Source: Deltaproteobacteria bacterium (GTDB taxonomy: Bacteria > Desulfobacterota > Desulfarculia > Adiutricales > Adiutricaceae). Taken from it: a DNA stretch of 12,504 bases. Below the pieces are notes generated by a model. It had not been told where the DNA came from and made no database searches. It worked only from the letters and a program-made list of their open reading frames with translations. Below are positions 1 to 7,364 of this stretch, piece by piece (within the stretch, counting starts at the first letter, position 1; each line of letters begins with the position of its first letter). Where the stretch lies: NCBI GenBank assembly GCA_031257955.1, contig JAIRNQ010000230.1:1-12504 (forward strand), given 5' to 3'. The translations under genes were made by a program, and so were the position numbers.

Positions 1-1
1 C

Positions 2-1186
2 ATCGGGCGCTCCAAGTCGCCATTTCTGAGCTGGCGCCGCATGAACGCCCGGACGGCCAGGATATTGGAGGATTTGGGCATACCGGCCAAACCGGAGCGC
101 CAGTTGGCCAACTGCTCGCTGGCCGTGCGCCAGATGGTGGCCATCGCCCGGGCGGTGGACATGAACTGCAAGGTTTTGATCCTGGACGAGCCGACTTCGT
201 CCTTGGACGAGAGCGAGGTGGCCAACCTCTTCGCCCTCATGCGGGATCTAAAGTCCCGGGGGGTGGGCATAGTGTTCGTTACCCATTTTCTGGACCAGGT
301 CTACGAAATCTCCGACAGGATAACGGTTTTGAGAAACGGGGAGCTGGTCGGCGAGTATCCGCTGGCCGAACTCCCCCGCTTGGCCCTGATCGAAAAAATG
401 ATGGGCAAAGAACTCCAGGAACTCTCCGAAGTCCACGCCGGGGAGCGGGACTATACCGGGCTTACCCCGGTGGTCGAAGTGGAAAAACTCAAAAGCGAGG
501 CCGGGGTCGAACCCTTCGATTTCAAAAATTACCCCGGCGAGGTGACCGGCTTCACCGGGCTCCTCGGCTCCGGCCGGAGCGAGTGCGTCCGGGCCATCTT
601 CGGGGCCGACAAGGTCACCGGCGGTCGGGTTAAGGTGAAAGGCCAGGCGGCCAAGATCACCAGGCCCCTGGAGGCCATGCGCCTGGGCATGGCCTATCTG
701 CCCGAGGACCGGGCCCGGGACGGGATCGTGGCCGATCTGTCGGTGCGGGAAAACATTATCCTGGCCCTGCAGGTCATGAAGGGTTTTTTTAGGCCCTTCG
801 CCAAGAAAAAGGCCTTGGAGCTGGCCGACGAATACATAAAGCTTTTAAGCGTCAAGACCGCCTCTCAGGAAACCCCGGTGGGTTCGCTCTCCGGCGGCAA
901 CCAGCAGAAAGTCATCCTGGCTAGGTGGTTACTCACCCGGCCGGACTATTTAATCCTGGACGAACCGACCCGGGGCATAGACGTGGGTACCAAAACGGAG
1001 ATCCAAAAGCTGATTGTCAGGCTGGCCTCCGAGGGCATGGGCATAACTTTCATTTCTTCGGAGATTGAGGAAATGCTTAGAACCTGTTCCCGCCTTATCG
1101 TCATGCGCGACCGCAAGGTGGTGGGGGCCATCTCGGGTGAGGATCTCACCCAAGAGAGCGTCATGCGGACTATCGCCGACGGCTGA
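2..1186 (+). CDS. ytfR: Sugar ABC transporter ATP-binding protein, YtfR-like (5' truncated by window edge)
   Basis: Cytoplasmic ATPase of a furanose or pentose ABC importer; it would power the two permeases that follow. The frame is open to the left edge, so the start codon and the first Walker A lie outside the window and 394 residues are visible. It has the double-NBD layout of the RbsA/MglA/YtfR group. The end of NBD1 shows a degenerate signature (SLAVRQ) and Walker B LILDEP near residue 60, followed by VTHFLDQVYEISDRITVLRNG, close to E. coli YtfR as I remember it. NBD2 shows GLLGSGRSE (about 186-194, with Arg in place of the Walker A Lys), LSGGNQQK (about 296) and LILDEPTRGIDVG (about 317-329). 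The usual H-loop His is replaced in ISSE. Degenerate NBD2 sites are normal in this family. Assignment to YtfR rather than AraG or RbsA rests on remembered similarity plus the two YtfT/YjfF-like permeases downstream. Confidence 0.93.
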   Translation: MGRSKSPFLSWRRMNARTARILEDLGIPAKPERQLANCSLAVRQMVAIARAVDMNCKVLILDEPTSSLDESEVANLFALMRDLKSRGVGIVFVTHFLDQVYEISDRITVLRNGELVGEYPLAELPRLALIEKMMGKELQELSEVHAGERDYTGLTPVVEVEKLKSEAGVEPFDFKNYPGEVTGFTGLLGSGRSECVRAIFGADKVTGGRVKVKGQAAKITRPLEAMRLGMAYLPEDRARDGIVADLSVRENIILALQVMKGFFRPFAKKKALELADEYIKLLSVKTASQETPVGSLSGGNQQKVILARWLLTRPDYLILDEPTRGIDVGTKTEIQKLIVRLASEGMGITFISSEIEEMLRTCSRLIVMRDRKVVGAISGEDLTQESVMRTIADG

Positions 1187-1220
1187 ATGGCCGCCGACTC
1201 AATGTCCGACGGCAAGAGTC

Positions 1221-1310
1221 CCTCGACAATTGTCCCCAAAATTGCCGAGGTAGGAAAGGCTCAGCATTGGCGAGCGAAACGGGGGCCGGTTGCCCCGGCC
1301 AACCGTTTCG
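1221..1310 (+). other. Two consecutive intercistronic stem-loops upstream of the first permease
   Basis: The 142-bp gap between the ATPase and the first permease holds two inverted repeats. Stem-loop 1 (1221-1250) has 11-nt arms, CCTCGACAATT and AATTGCCGAGG, with one mismatch and an 8-nt loop. Stem-loop 2 (1275-1310) pairs CGAAACGG with CCGTTTCG, then after a small internal bulge pairs GGCCGG with CCGGCC around a 5-nt loop. No T-run follows either, so they are unlikely to be terminators. The second ends three bases before the permease Shine-Dalgarno, so it could affect mRNA stability or access to the start. Confidence 0.7.
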
Positions 1311-1328
1311 GTGGGAAGGAAGAGCGTC

Positions 1329-2474
1329 GTGAAAGGACTTTTGAAGAATCCCCTGTTCGTGCCCGTGATCTGCCTTGGGTTGGTTTTGCTGTTCAACCTC
1401 CTGACGAACCCCGGTTTTTTCGAGATCTCCATTAAGCGCAACAACGTCGGCAACTGGATATTGGCCGGAAACCTCATAAGCGTTCTAAACAACGCCTCCG
1501 AACTGGTCATACTGGCCATTGGCATGACCTTGATTACTTCGGCCTCCGGTGGCCAGGACATCAGCGTCGGGGCCTGCGTGGCCATAGCCGGCGGGGTGAT
1601 CCTTAAGATTTTGGCCTCCAAGACCGGGGCCCCGGTGCCCGTGGCCGTGGCTTTGGGTTGCCTGGTGGCCATGGCCTTTGGGGCTTTTAACGGCATACTG
1701 GTCTCCATCTTTAACATACAGCCGATGGTGGCCACCCTCATACTCTTTACCGCCGGCCGGCCCATCTCCTCCTGGATCACCGGGGGCCTTAGCCCCAGGA
1801 TCACCAATAGCGTCCTGGACGCCGTCGGCAACGTCATTGCCGGGGTACCGGTCCCGACGCCCATATTTATCGCCGCTTTCTGCGTGGCCTTTACCTTTCT
1901 GGTCTTAAGGTTTACCAACCTGGGGCTTTACGCCCAGTCGGTGGGCGTGAGCGACAAGGCGGCTAGGCTGGTCGGTCTCAGCCCCAGGTGGGTTAAGTTC
2001 ATACAGTTCGTGATAATGGGCCTGTGCGTGGGGCTGGTGGCCTTCATCAAGGTCAGCCGGGTCGGTTCCATCCAGTACAATTACATCGCCAAAGACATCG
2101 AGATGGACGCCATCCTGGCCGTGGCCCTGGGCGGCAATTCCCTCTCCGGCGGTAGGTTCAGCATGACCGGCTCCATAATCGGGGCCTACACCATCCAGGC
2201 CATCACCACCACGCTTTTGGCCAACAGCGTGCCCTCGGACGCCTTGCCGGCCTATAAGGCCATAGTCATAATCCTTCTGGTGGTTATCCAGTCACCTGCC
2301 ATCAAGGCCTTTTGGGCCCGCCGCTTCGGCGCTTCCAGGCCCGGCCGCCTGGCCGATGGGCCCGGGGCCACGGGCCCCGGCGTCCAGGCTATCGCCGGAG
2401 GTACCGCCGGTGGCCCCGCCGGAGCTGTCGCTGGCACCGCCGCTGGTAACGGTCGTGTGGAGGTGGCCGGATGA
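1329..2474 (+). CDS. ytfT: Sugar ABC transporter permease, YtfT-like
   Basis: Inner-membrane permease of the BPD_transp_2 (RbsC/AraH/YtfT) family, one half of the transmembrane channel. I chose the GTG at 1329, giving 381 residues, because GGAAGGA (1314-1320) sits 8 bases upstream. A longer reading from TTG 1290 would start inside a strong hairpin. Family hallmarks are many hydrophobic segments, the AIGMTLITSASGGQDISVGA stretch (about 63-82; most relatives read GGIDLSVG), NGILVSIFNIQPMVATLIL, and DAILAVALGGNSLSGGRF. It resembles E. coli YtfT as I recall it. Odd feature: after the last membrane segment there is a tail of about 48 residues rich in Gly, Ala and Pro (about 334-381), which makes it longer than the roughly 340 residues usual for YtfT. 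The stop overlaps the next start (ATGA), consistent with translational coupling. Confidence 0.9.
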   Translation: MKGLLKNPLFVPVICLGLVLLFNLLTNPGFFEISIKRNNVGNWILAGNLISVLNNASELVILAIGMTLITSASGGQDISVGACVAIAGGVILKILASKTGAPVPVAVALGCLVAMAFGAFNGILVSIFNIQPMVATLILFTAGRPISSWITGGLSPRITNSVLDAVGNVIAGVPVPTPIFIAAFCVAFTFLVLRFTNLGLYAQSVGVSDKAARLVGLSPRWVKFIQFVIMGLCVGLVAFIKVSRVGSIQYNYIAKDIEMDAILAVALGGNSLSGGRFSMTGSIIGAYTIQAITTTLLANSVPSDALPAYKAIVIILLVVIQSPAIKAFWARRFGASRPGRLADGPGATGPGVQAIAGGTAGGPAGAVAGTAAGNGRVEVAG

Positions 2475-3511
2475 GCGAGCTCACGGTTCAAAACGGGGCC
2501 AAGCGGAGGGAGCCGACGTCGGACACGACCTCGCTTCTCATCATAACGGTGGCCATATTTTTGGCCATGTACGTGACGGCGGCCGTTCTGTTTAGCGACA
2601 AGGGCTTCGCCAAGCCCCAGATGTTTTTTAACCTCCTAAACGAAAACGCCGCTTTGATAATCATATCCTGCGGTCTCTCCATAGTCATGATCGCCGGGGG
2701 AATAGATATTTCCGTGGGCGGAATGACCGCCCTGATTTCCGTGGCCTGCGTGGTTCACCTAAACGACATGGAAGGCAGCGGCTTTCTTACCTCGCTTTTG
2801 TTGGCCCTGGGCATAGGCCTGGCCTTTGGGCTCCTGCAGGGCTACCTGGTGGCCTATCTGGACATACAACCGTTTATCGTCACCCTGGCCGGGATGTTTT
2901 TCGCCCGGGGCCAGGCGGCCATGATAGACACCCAAACCCGCACCGTGGTTAACGAGTCCTTTCAAAGCTTCGCCCAGATGCGCATAAGGCTCCCGATAGG
3001 ATCGATTAACAACAACGGGGTCTTCGTCCAGGCCTATATGGAGCTCGGGGTGGTCATAGCCTTGGCCGTGGTGGCCGCGTTGTTTGTCCTTCTCCGCTGG
3101 ACCAACTTTGGCCGCGGCCTTTACGCCGTCGGGGGGAACAAACATAGCGCCCTGATGCTGGGCGTAAACGTCAAGCGGACCAAGTTTCTTTCCCACGTCC
3201 TTTGCGGCCTGCTGACCGGCCTGGGCGGCTTCGTCTTCCTGTTGCACGTCCGCTCCGGGGCGGTCACCCACGCCGCCGGCTACGAGATGGACGCCATCGC
3301 CGCCTCGATCATAGGCGGGACCATGTTGACCGGGGGCGTGGGGAACATTATTGGGACCTTTATAGGCGTCCTGACCAAGGGGGCCATAGGGAACATCGTC
3401 CGGGCCATGGGCCTGGTCGGATCCTGGTGGCCAGGGATCACCCTGGCGGCCATGCTTTGTTTTTTCCTGATCCTTCAGAGCGTGATTACTTCCAGAAAAC
3501 GAACCGCCTAA
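2471..3511 (+). CDS. yjfF: Sugar ABC transporter permease, YjfF-like
   Basis: Second inner-membrane permease of the importer, 346 residues, within the usual size for YjfF and RbsC. Its ATG lies inside the previous gene's stop (4-bp overlap) with GGAGG (2459-2463) as ribosome-binding site, so the two permeases are probably made in equal amounts as a heterodimer. Visible motifs are CGLSIVMIAGGIDISVGGMT (about 68-87), DIQPFIVTLAGMFFARG, YAVGGNKHSALMLGVNV, and EMDAIAASIIGGTMLTGGVG. All match YjfF-type permeases as remembered. The short N-terminus with Lys and Arg is cytoplasmic by the positive-inside rule. A hairpin begins immediately after the stop. The protein could be called RbsC-like, but pairing with a YtfT-like partner and a YtfR-like ATPase supports YjfF. 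Confidence 0.92.
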   Translation: MSELTVQNGAKRREPTSDTTSLLIITVAIFLAMYVTAAVLFSDKGFAKPQMFFNLLNENAALIIISCGLSIVMIAGGIDISVGGMTALISVACVVHLNDMEGSGFLTSLLLALGIGLAFGLLQGYLVAYLDIQPFIVTLAGMFFARGQAAMIDTQTRTVVNESFQSFAQMRIRLPIGSINNNGVFVQAYMELGVVIALAVVAALFVLLRWTNFGRGLYAVGGNKHSALMLGVNVKRTKFLSHVLCGLLTGLGGFVFLLHVRSGAVTHAAGYEMDAIAASIIGGTMLTGGVGNIIGTFIGVLTKGAIGNIVRAMGLVGSWWPGITLAAMLCFFLILQSVITSRKRTA

Positions 3512-3537
3512 GGCCCTATGGCCAAAACCATGGGGCC
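3512..3537 (+). other. Stem-loop directly after the second permease
   Basis: A 10-bp stem pairs GGCCCTATGG (3512-3521) with CCATGGGGCC (3528-3537) through nine Watson-Crick pairs and one G-U, around the loop CCAAAA. It starts on the base after the permease stop codon and has no T-run behind it. It separates the transport genes from the enzyme genes and is a good candidate for an mRNA 3'-stabilising or processing hairpin. The function is inferred from position. Confidence 0.7.
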
Positions 3538-3590
3538 TCGGGCCGAAAACGAATCGTCGGGAAACGGCCCAGCGACCCATAAGCCTGGCC

Positions 3591-3629
3591 CCAGCCGGGC
3601 CGCCCAGCCGGGCCGCCCAGTTGGGCCGA
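3591..3629 (+). repeat. 13-bp tandem repeat, three units
   Basis: Three adjacent 13-mers lie upstream of the kinase ribosome-binding site. Units 1 and 2 are identical (CCAGCCGGGCCGC); unit 3 differs at three positions (CCAGTTGGGCCGA). The array starts 79 bases after the preceding stop and ends 25 bases before the kinase ATG. It looks like a slippage-derived microrepeat, and I see no sign that it is an operator. Confidence 0.85.
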
Positions 3630-3654
3630 TTCTAGGAAAGGATGGCCAGCGGTA

Positions 3655-4983
3655 ATGGAAAAGCGAAAATACCTCGGGCTGGAACTGGGCTCGACCCGGA
3701 TAAAGGCCGTTGTCATCGACCGGGACCGCGGGATCGACCAAACCGCCGAGTTCGGTTGGGAAAATAAACTTTGGGCCGACCTCTGGACTTACGACCTGGG
3801 CGACGCCCGGGACGGGATTCGGGCTACCCTCCAAAAACTGGATTTGAGCGGCCTGGAAGCCATGGGCGTTTCGGCCATGATGCACGGCTATCTGGCCTTC
3901 GACAAGGACGATAAACTCCTGGTCCCTTTCAGGACTTGGCGAAACGTGAACACCGCCTTGGCCGCCCAGGAGCTTTCGAAGCTTTTCGATTTTAACGTGC
4001 CCCTGAGATGGAGCGTGGCCCACTTGTACCAGGCCATTCTCGACGGGGAGCGGCACGCCAAGGACGTGGCCTTTATGACCACCCTGGCCGGTTACGTCCA
4101 TTGGCGACTCACCGGCGAAAAGTGCTTGGGCGTCGGCGACGCCTCGGGCATGTTCCCCGTGGCGGGAGGGCAATGGAACCCGGAGCACGTCAAAAAATTC
4201 GCCAACCTTACCGGCCTCGAGTGGCCCTCCATCGCCCCGGCGATCAAAATGGCCGGGGAGCCGGCCGGAAACCTCACCCCGGCCGGGGCGGAATTTTTGG
4301 GCTTGTCCGAACCCTATCCGGCCATCCGCTTCTGCCCGCCCGAGGGGGACGCCGGCACGGGCATGGTAGCCACCAACTCGCTTTCCGAGAGGGGCGGGAA
4401 CGTCAGCGCCGGGACCTCGGTCTTCGCCATGGTCGTGCTCGAGGAACCGCTTCGGAAGGCCCACCCCACGGTCGACGTGGTCACCACCCCCGACGGCCAT
4501 GACGTGGCCATGGTCCACTTCAACGAGTGTTCGACCCGCATAGACGGCTGGATCAACCTCTTCGGCGAGGCCCTGGCCCTCTTTGGGGCCGAAGTCCCCA
4601 AGGACAAGCTCTTCGGGACCCTTTACGAATACGCCCTGGACCCCGGCCAAAAGCCTTTGGCCGCTTTTATGCGACAGCGGCTGACCGACGCCGTCTCCGA
4701 TCTCAGGGAGGGCCTGATGATCCTCACCGAGGAGGAAGGCGTCCGGGTCGATTTTTTGACCGGCCACGGAGGGTATTTTAAATCCGGGGAGGCCGGCCGG
4801 ACGGTCATGTCCGAGGCCCTGGGCATCCCCATTCGCCTCATGGCCCACTCCAGCGAGGGCGGGGCTTGGGGCATGGCCGTTTTGGCCTCTTTCATGGTCG
4901 CCAAAACCTCCCGGCCAGACGACGGGCTGACTCTCGTCGACTTCGTCGGTTCCCTATTTCAGCCAAGCGGCTCAAAGCCATAG
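3655..4983 (+). CDS. FGGY-family sugar kinase, probable L-ribulokinase substitute, unusually short
   Basis: Cytoplasmic ATP-dependent sugar kinase, inferred to make L-ribulose 5-phosphate between AraA and AraD; no other araB candidate is present. AGGAAAGG (3634-3641) precedes the ATG by 13 bases, a rather long spacing. Family marks are LELGSTRIK (9-17, phosphate-1), WTY, FSAMMHGY-like SAMMHGYLAFD, PEGDAGTGMVATNS with Asp232 as probable catalytic base, SAGTS (251-255, phosphate-2), GHGGYFK (370-376, adenosine motif) and a terminal GGAWGMAVLASF. The sequence belongs to an FGGY branch found beside araA in many bacteria, often Firmicutes, not to classical E. coli AraB. Odd: 442 residues against about 530 in that branch as I recall. 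A block of roughly 35 residues expected near 330-334 is absent, and the C-terminus ends about 40 residues early. Both gaps are in frame and the motifs survive, so it may be a compact functional enzyme. Substrate could also be xylulose. Confidence 0.85.
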   Translation: MEKRKYLGLELGSTRIKAVVIDRDRGIDQTAEFGWENKLWADLWTYDLGDARDGIRATLQKLDLSGLEAMGVSAMMHGYLAFDKDDKLLVPFRTWRNVNTALAAQELSKLFDFNVPLRWSVAHLYQAILDGERHAKDVAFMTTLAGYVHWRLTGEKCLGVGDASGMFPVAGGQWNPEHVKKFANLTGLEWPSIAPAIKMAGEPAGNLTPAGAEFLGLSEPYPAIRFCPPEGDAGTGMVATNSLSERGGNVSAGTSVFAMVVLEEPLRKAHPTVDVVTTPDGHDVAMVHFNECSTRIDGWINLFGEALALFGAEVPKDKLFGTLYEYALDPGQKPLAAFMRQRLTDAVSDLREGLMILTEEEGVRVDFLTGHGGYFKSGEAGRTVMSEALGIPIRLMAHSSEGGAWGMAVLASFMVAKTSRPDDGLTLVDFVGSLFQPSGSKP

Positions 4984-5001
4984 GCCTAAAACATAGGCCT
5001 A
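4981..5001 (+). other. Stem-loop beginning at the kinase stop codon
   Basis: TAGGCCTA occurs twice (4981-4988 and 4994-5001) with AAACA between. The octamer is its own reverse complement, so the copies can pair into an 8-bp hairpin. The first three bases are the kinase stop codon. No T-run follows. The rest of the 122-bp gap to araA shows no convincing promoter. Confidence 0.6.
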
Positions 5002-5105
5002 AACCATCGTCATAAAGCCGTCGGTTTTGGCCCGACTGACCGACCATCAGCCTTCCGGTGACCCCAGGGTTTTTGGAAGTTATAAATATCTAATCGGAGG
5101 AGAAA

Positions 5106-6539
5106 ATGAATTTTTGGTTCATAGTGGGCTCGCAGCTTATGTACGGCAAGGAGACGATAGACCGGGTCAACGAAAACGCTTTGGTAATCGCCAAGGAGCT
5201 GGGGTCCAGGCTTCCTTTTCCCTTCGTTTACAAGGGAACGGTCTTGTCCAACGAGGGTGCCGTTAGCCTAATAAAAGAGGCCAATTACGACGCGGAGTGC
5301 GCCGGGATAGTCACCTTCTGCCATACCTTTTCCCCGTCCAAGATGTGGATCAACGCCCTGGGGCTTTTGCAAAAACCCTGGTGCCATCTGCACACCCAGT
5401 TCAATCGGGAGATCCCCGACGGCATCGACATGGATTACATGAACCTCCACCAGTCGGCCCACGGGGACCGGGAACACGGTTACATCGGGACCCGCCTGCG
5501 CAAGGGCCGCAAGGTCATAGCCGGCCACTGGATGGAGGATTCCGTGGTCGGGCGTTTGGGCAAGTGGCAACGGGCCTGCGTGGGCGCTGCCGTCTCCCGG
5601 GGCCTCAAAGTCGTCCGCTTCGGCGATAACATGCGCGAGGTGGCCGTTACCGATGGCGACAAAGTCGGGGCCCAGTTCAAATTCGGCTGGCAAGTGAACA
5701 CCACCCCGGTCGGGGACTTGGTCGAGGCCATGGGGAAGGTGAGCGGGGCGGACATAGACGGCAAGATGGACGAGTACCGCTCGAAATACGACTTCAAAAC
5801 CGACGACTTGGAGACCGTCCGCTACCAGGCCCTTGAGGAGATAGCCATCCAAAGAATCCTGGACGCCGACGGCGCCCGGGCTTTTTCCAACACCTTTCAG
5901 GATCTCCATGGTCTGCGGCAGCTTCCGGGCCTGGCCACCCAAAACCTCATGTCTAAGGGCTACGGCTACGGCGGCGAGGGCGACTGGAAGACGGCGGCTC
6001 TTACGGCCATAGTCAAAGCCATGGCCCCCGGGGCCACTTTCATGGAGGACTACACCTACGACCTCAAAAACGGCATCTCTCTGGGGGCCCACATGCTAGA
6101 GGTCTGCCCGACGGTGGCCGAAGGGAAGCCCCGGATAGAAGTTCACCACTTGGGCATCGGCAACCGCGAACCCCCGGCCCGCTTGGTCTTCGAGGGCAAG
6201 GCCGGCCCGGCCTTGGCCCTGACCCTGATCGATTTGGGCGGCCGCTTTAGGCTGATAACCCAGGACGTCCTCTGCGTGCCCCCGACCCAGACGATGCCCT
6301 CCCTTCCGGTGGCCAGGGTCATGTGGAAACCCTTGCCCAGTCTGGAGGTGGGGGCCGAGTGCTGGATCTTGGCCGGCGGGGCCCACCACACCGTCTTAAG
6401 TTACGGCATCGACTCGGAAGTGGCCAGGGATTGGGCCCGGGCCATGGACGTGGAAATACTCCATATCGGCGCCGGGACGACCACCGCCGACTTTGAGCGC
6501 GACGAGCGGATCTCCGATCTTGTTTGGCGAAACGCTTGA
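5106..6539 (+). CDS. araA: L-arabinose isomerase
   Basis: Cytoplasmic, metal-dependent isomerase converting L-arabinose to L-ribulose, the first catabolic step. It has 477 residues against 500 in E. coli AraA, with co-linear similarity from the first residues (FWFIVGSQ) to the C-terminus. The four metal ligands known from E. coli (Glu306, Glu333, His350, His450) map to Glu291 in GGEGDWKTAAL, Glu314 in FMEDYTYDL, His329 in GAHMLEVCP, and His427 or His428 in AGGAHHT. Other hallmarks are CHTFSPSKMWI and LHTQFNREIP. The start is supported by CGGAGG at 5095-5100, five bases before the ATG. It follows the kinase by 122 bp with a hairpin between. All catalytic features appear intact and I see nothing degenerate. 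Confidence 0.98.
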   Translation: MNFWFIVGSQLMYGKETIDRVNENALVIAKELGSRLPFPFVYKGTVLSNEGAVSLIKEANYDAECAGIVTFCHTFSPSKMWINALGLLQKPWCHLHTQFNREIPDGIDMDYMNLHQSAHGDREHGYIGTRLRKGRKVIAGHWMEDSVVGRLGKWQRACVGAAVSRGLKVVRFGDNMREVAVTDGDKVGAQFKFGWQVNTTPVGDLVEAMGKVSGADIDGKMDEYRSKYDFKTDDLETVRYQALEEIAIQRILDADGARAFSNTFQDLHGLRQLPGLATQNLMSKGYGYGGEGDWKTAALTAIVKAMAPGATFMEDYTYDLKNGISLGAHMLEVCPTVAEGKPRIEVHHLGIGNREPPARLVFEGKAGPALALTLIDLGGRFRLITQDVLCVPPTQTMPSLPVARVMWKPLPSLEVGAECWILAGGAHHTVLSYGIDSEVARDWARAMDVEILHIGAGTTTADFERDERISDLVWRNA

Positions 6540-6550
6540 CCCAACCAATA

Positions 6551-6643
6551 TGGCCCCTTGGGGCCAGCTAGGTTATGGCGAACCGCTGGAAACGCTCGAT
6601 AACCCAATAACCCAATGACTCAATATCTGGTCCCTTGGGGCCA
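6551..6643 (+). other. Pair of related CUUG-tetraloop hairpins in the araA-araD gap
   Basis: Two short stem-loops lie between araA and araD. The first (6551-6566) pairs TGGCCC with GGGCCA around CTTG; the second (6628-6643) pairs TGGTCC with GGGCCA around CTTG, where the C-to-T change leaves a G-U pair. Both are preceded by CAATAT and followed by similar bases, so they look like two copies of one element about 75 bp apart. The second ends 16 bases before the araD ATG, where no clear Shine-Dalgarno is present. Confidence 0.65.
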
Positions 6644-6659
6644 ACTATGGTTTGACAAA

Positions 6660-7334
6660 ATGCTTGAGAAGCTCAAAAACGTTGTCCTGCAGGCCAACCT
6701 CCTCCTGCCCCAACTGGGCTTGGTCATCTTCACCTGGGGCAACGTGAGCGCCATAGACCGCGGTAAGGGCTTGGTGGTCATCAAGCCCAGCGGCCTGGAT
6801 TACTCCGAAATGCGGGCCGACCATATGGTCGTGGTGGATCTTTCCGGGAAGGTGGTGGAGGGCAATCTGAGGCCCTCCAGCGACACCCCAACCCACGTGG
6901 CCCTCTACCGACACTTTCCACTGATCGGCGGCATCTGCCATACCCACAGCCGCCACGCCACGATTTTTGCCCAAAACCGAAAGCCCATATTGCCCTACGG
7001 CACTACCCACGCCGACTATTTTCACGGCCCGGTGCCCTGCGTTCGGGCCCTGACCGACGAGGAAATACATTTCAACTACGAGTTTAACACCGGCTTGGCC
7101 ATAGTCGAGTCCCACCCCGATCCCGTCGGCGTCCCGGCCGCCCTGGTGGCCGGGCACGGCCCCTTCGTCTGGGGCAAGGACGCCATGGAGGCCGTCCATA
7201 ACGCCGCCGTCCTCGAGGAGATCGCCTACATGGCCCTCCACTGCCAAGGCGCCGAACCGGTTTCCCGGGCCCTCCTGGACAAGCACTATCTTCGCAAACA
7301 CGGCACCGGCGCCTACTACGGCCAAAAGTCCTAA
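6660..7334 (+). CDS. araD: L-ribulose-5-phosphate 4-epimerase
   Basis: Cytoplasmic zinc enzyme converting L-ribulose 5-phosphate to D-xylulose 5-phosphate, which enters the pentose phosphate pathway. The frame could start at ATG 6615, but I chose 6660 because MLEKLKNVVLQANLLLPQ aligns with the E. coli AraD N-terminus (MLEDLKRQVLEANLALP) and the extra 15 residues have no counterpart. This gives 224 residues; E. coli AraD has 231. The class II aldolase/epimerase ligands are visible: Asp75 in SSDTPTH, His94 and His96 in HTHSRHAT, Asp119 in THADYF, His166 in GHGPFVWG, and the C-terminal Tyr in AYYGQ. There is no clear Shine-Dalgarno before either start, so translation may depend on coupling or on the hairpins just upstream. 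It is the last gene of the arabinose unit. Confidence 0.96.
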   Translation: MLEKLKNVVLQANLLLPQLGLVIFTWGNVSAIDRGKGLVVIKPSGLDYSEMRADHMVVVDLSGKVVEGNLRPSSDTPTHVALYRHFPLIGGICHTHSRHATIFAQNRKPILPYGTTHADYFHGPVPCVRALTDEEIHFNYEFNTGLAIVESHPDPVGVPAALVAGHGPFVWGKDAMEAVHNAAVLEEIAYMALHCQGAEPVSRALLDKHYLRKHGTGAYYGQKS

Positions 7335-7364
7335 TACGCCCTCCCCCGCGCCGTTACGGTCCCA

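Noticed and set aside
1290..1328. TTG at 1290 as start of the first permease
   Set aside because: It lies in the loop of the 1275-1310 hairpin without a Shine-Dalgarno; GTG 1329 has GGAAGGA at a good distance.
1267..1332. Possible 21-codon leader peptide (TTG start, AGGAAAGG upstream) whose stop overlaps the permease GTG
   Set aside because: The arrangement (GTGA overlap) is tempting for translational coupling, but a TTG start, lack of conserved content and the strong hairpin inside it make chance more likely. Ribosome profiling would decide.
5058..5093. Possible internal promoter before araA (TATAAA at 5081)
   Set aside because: No acceptable -35 lies at the right spacing, and the predicted start would fall on the Shine-Dalgarno.
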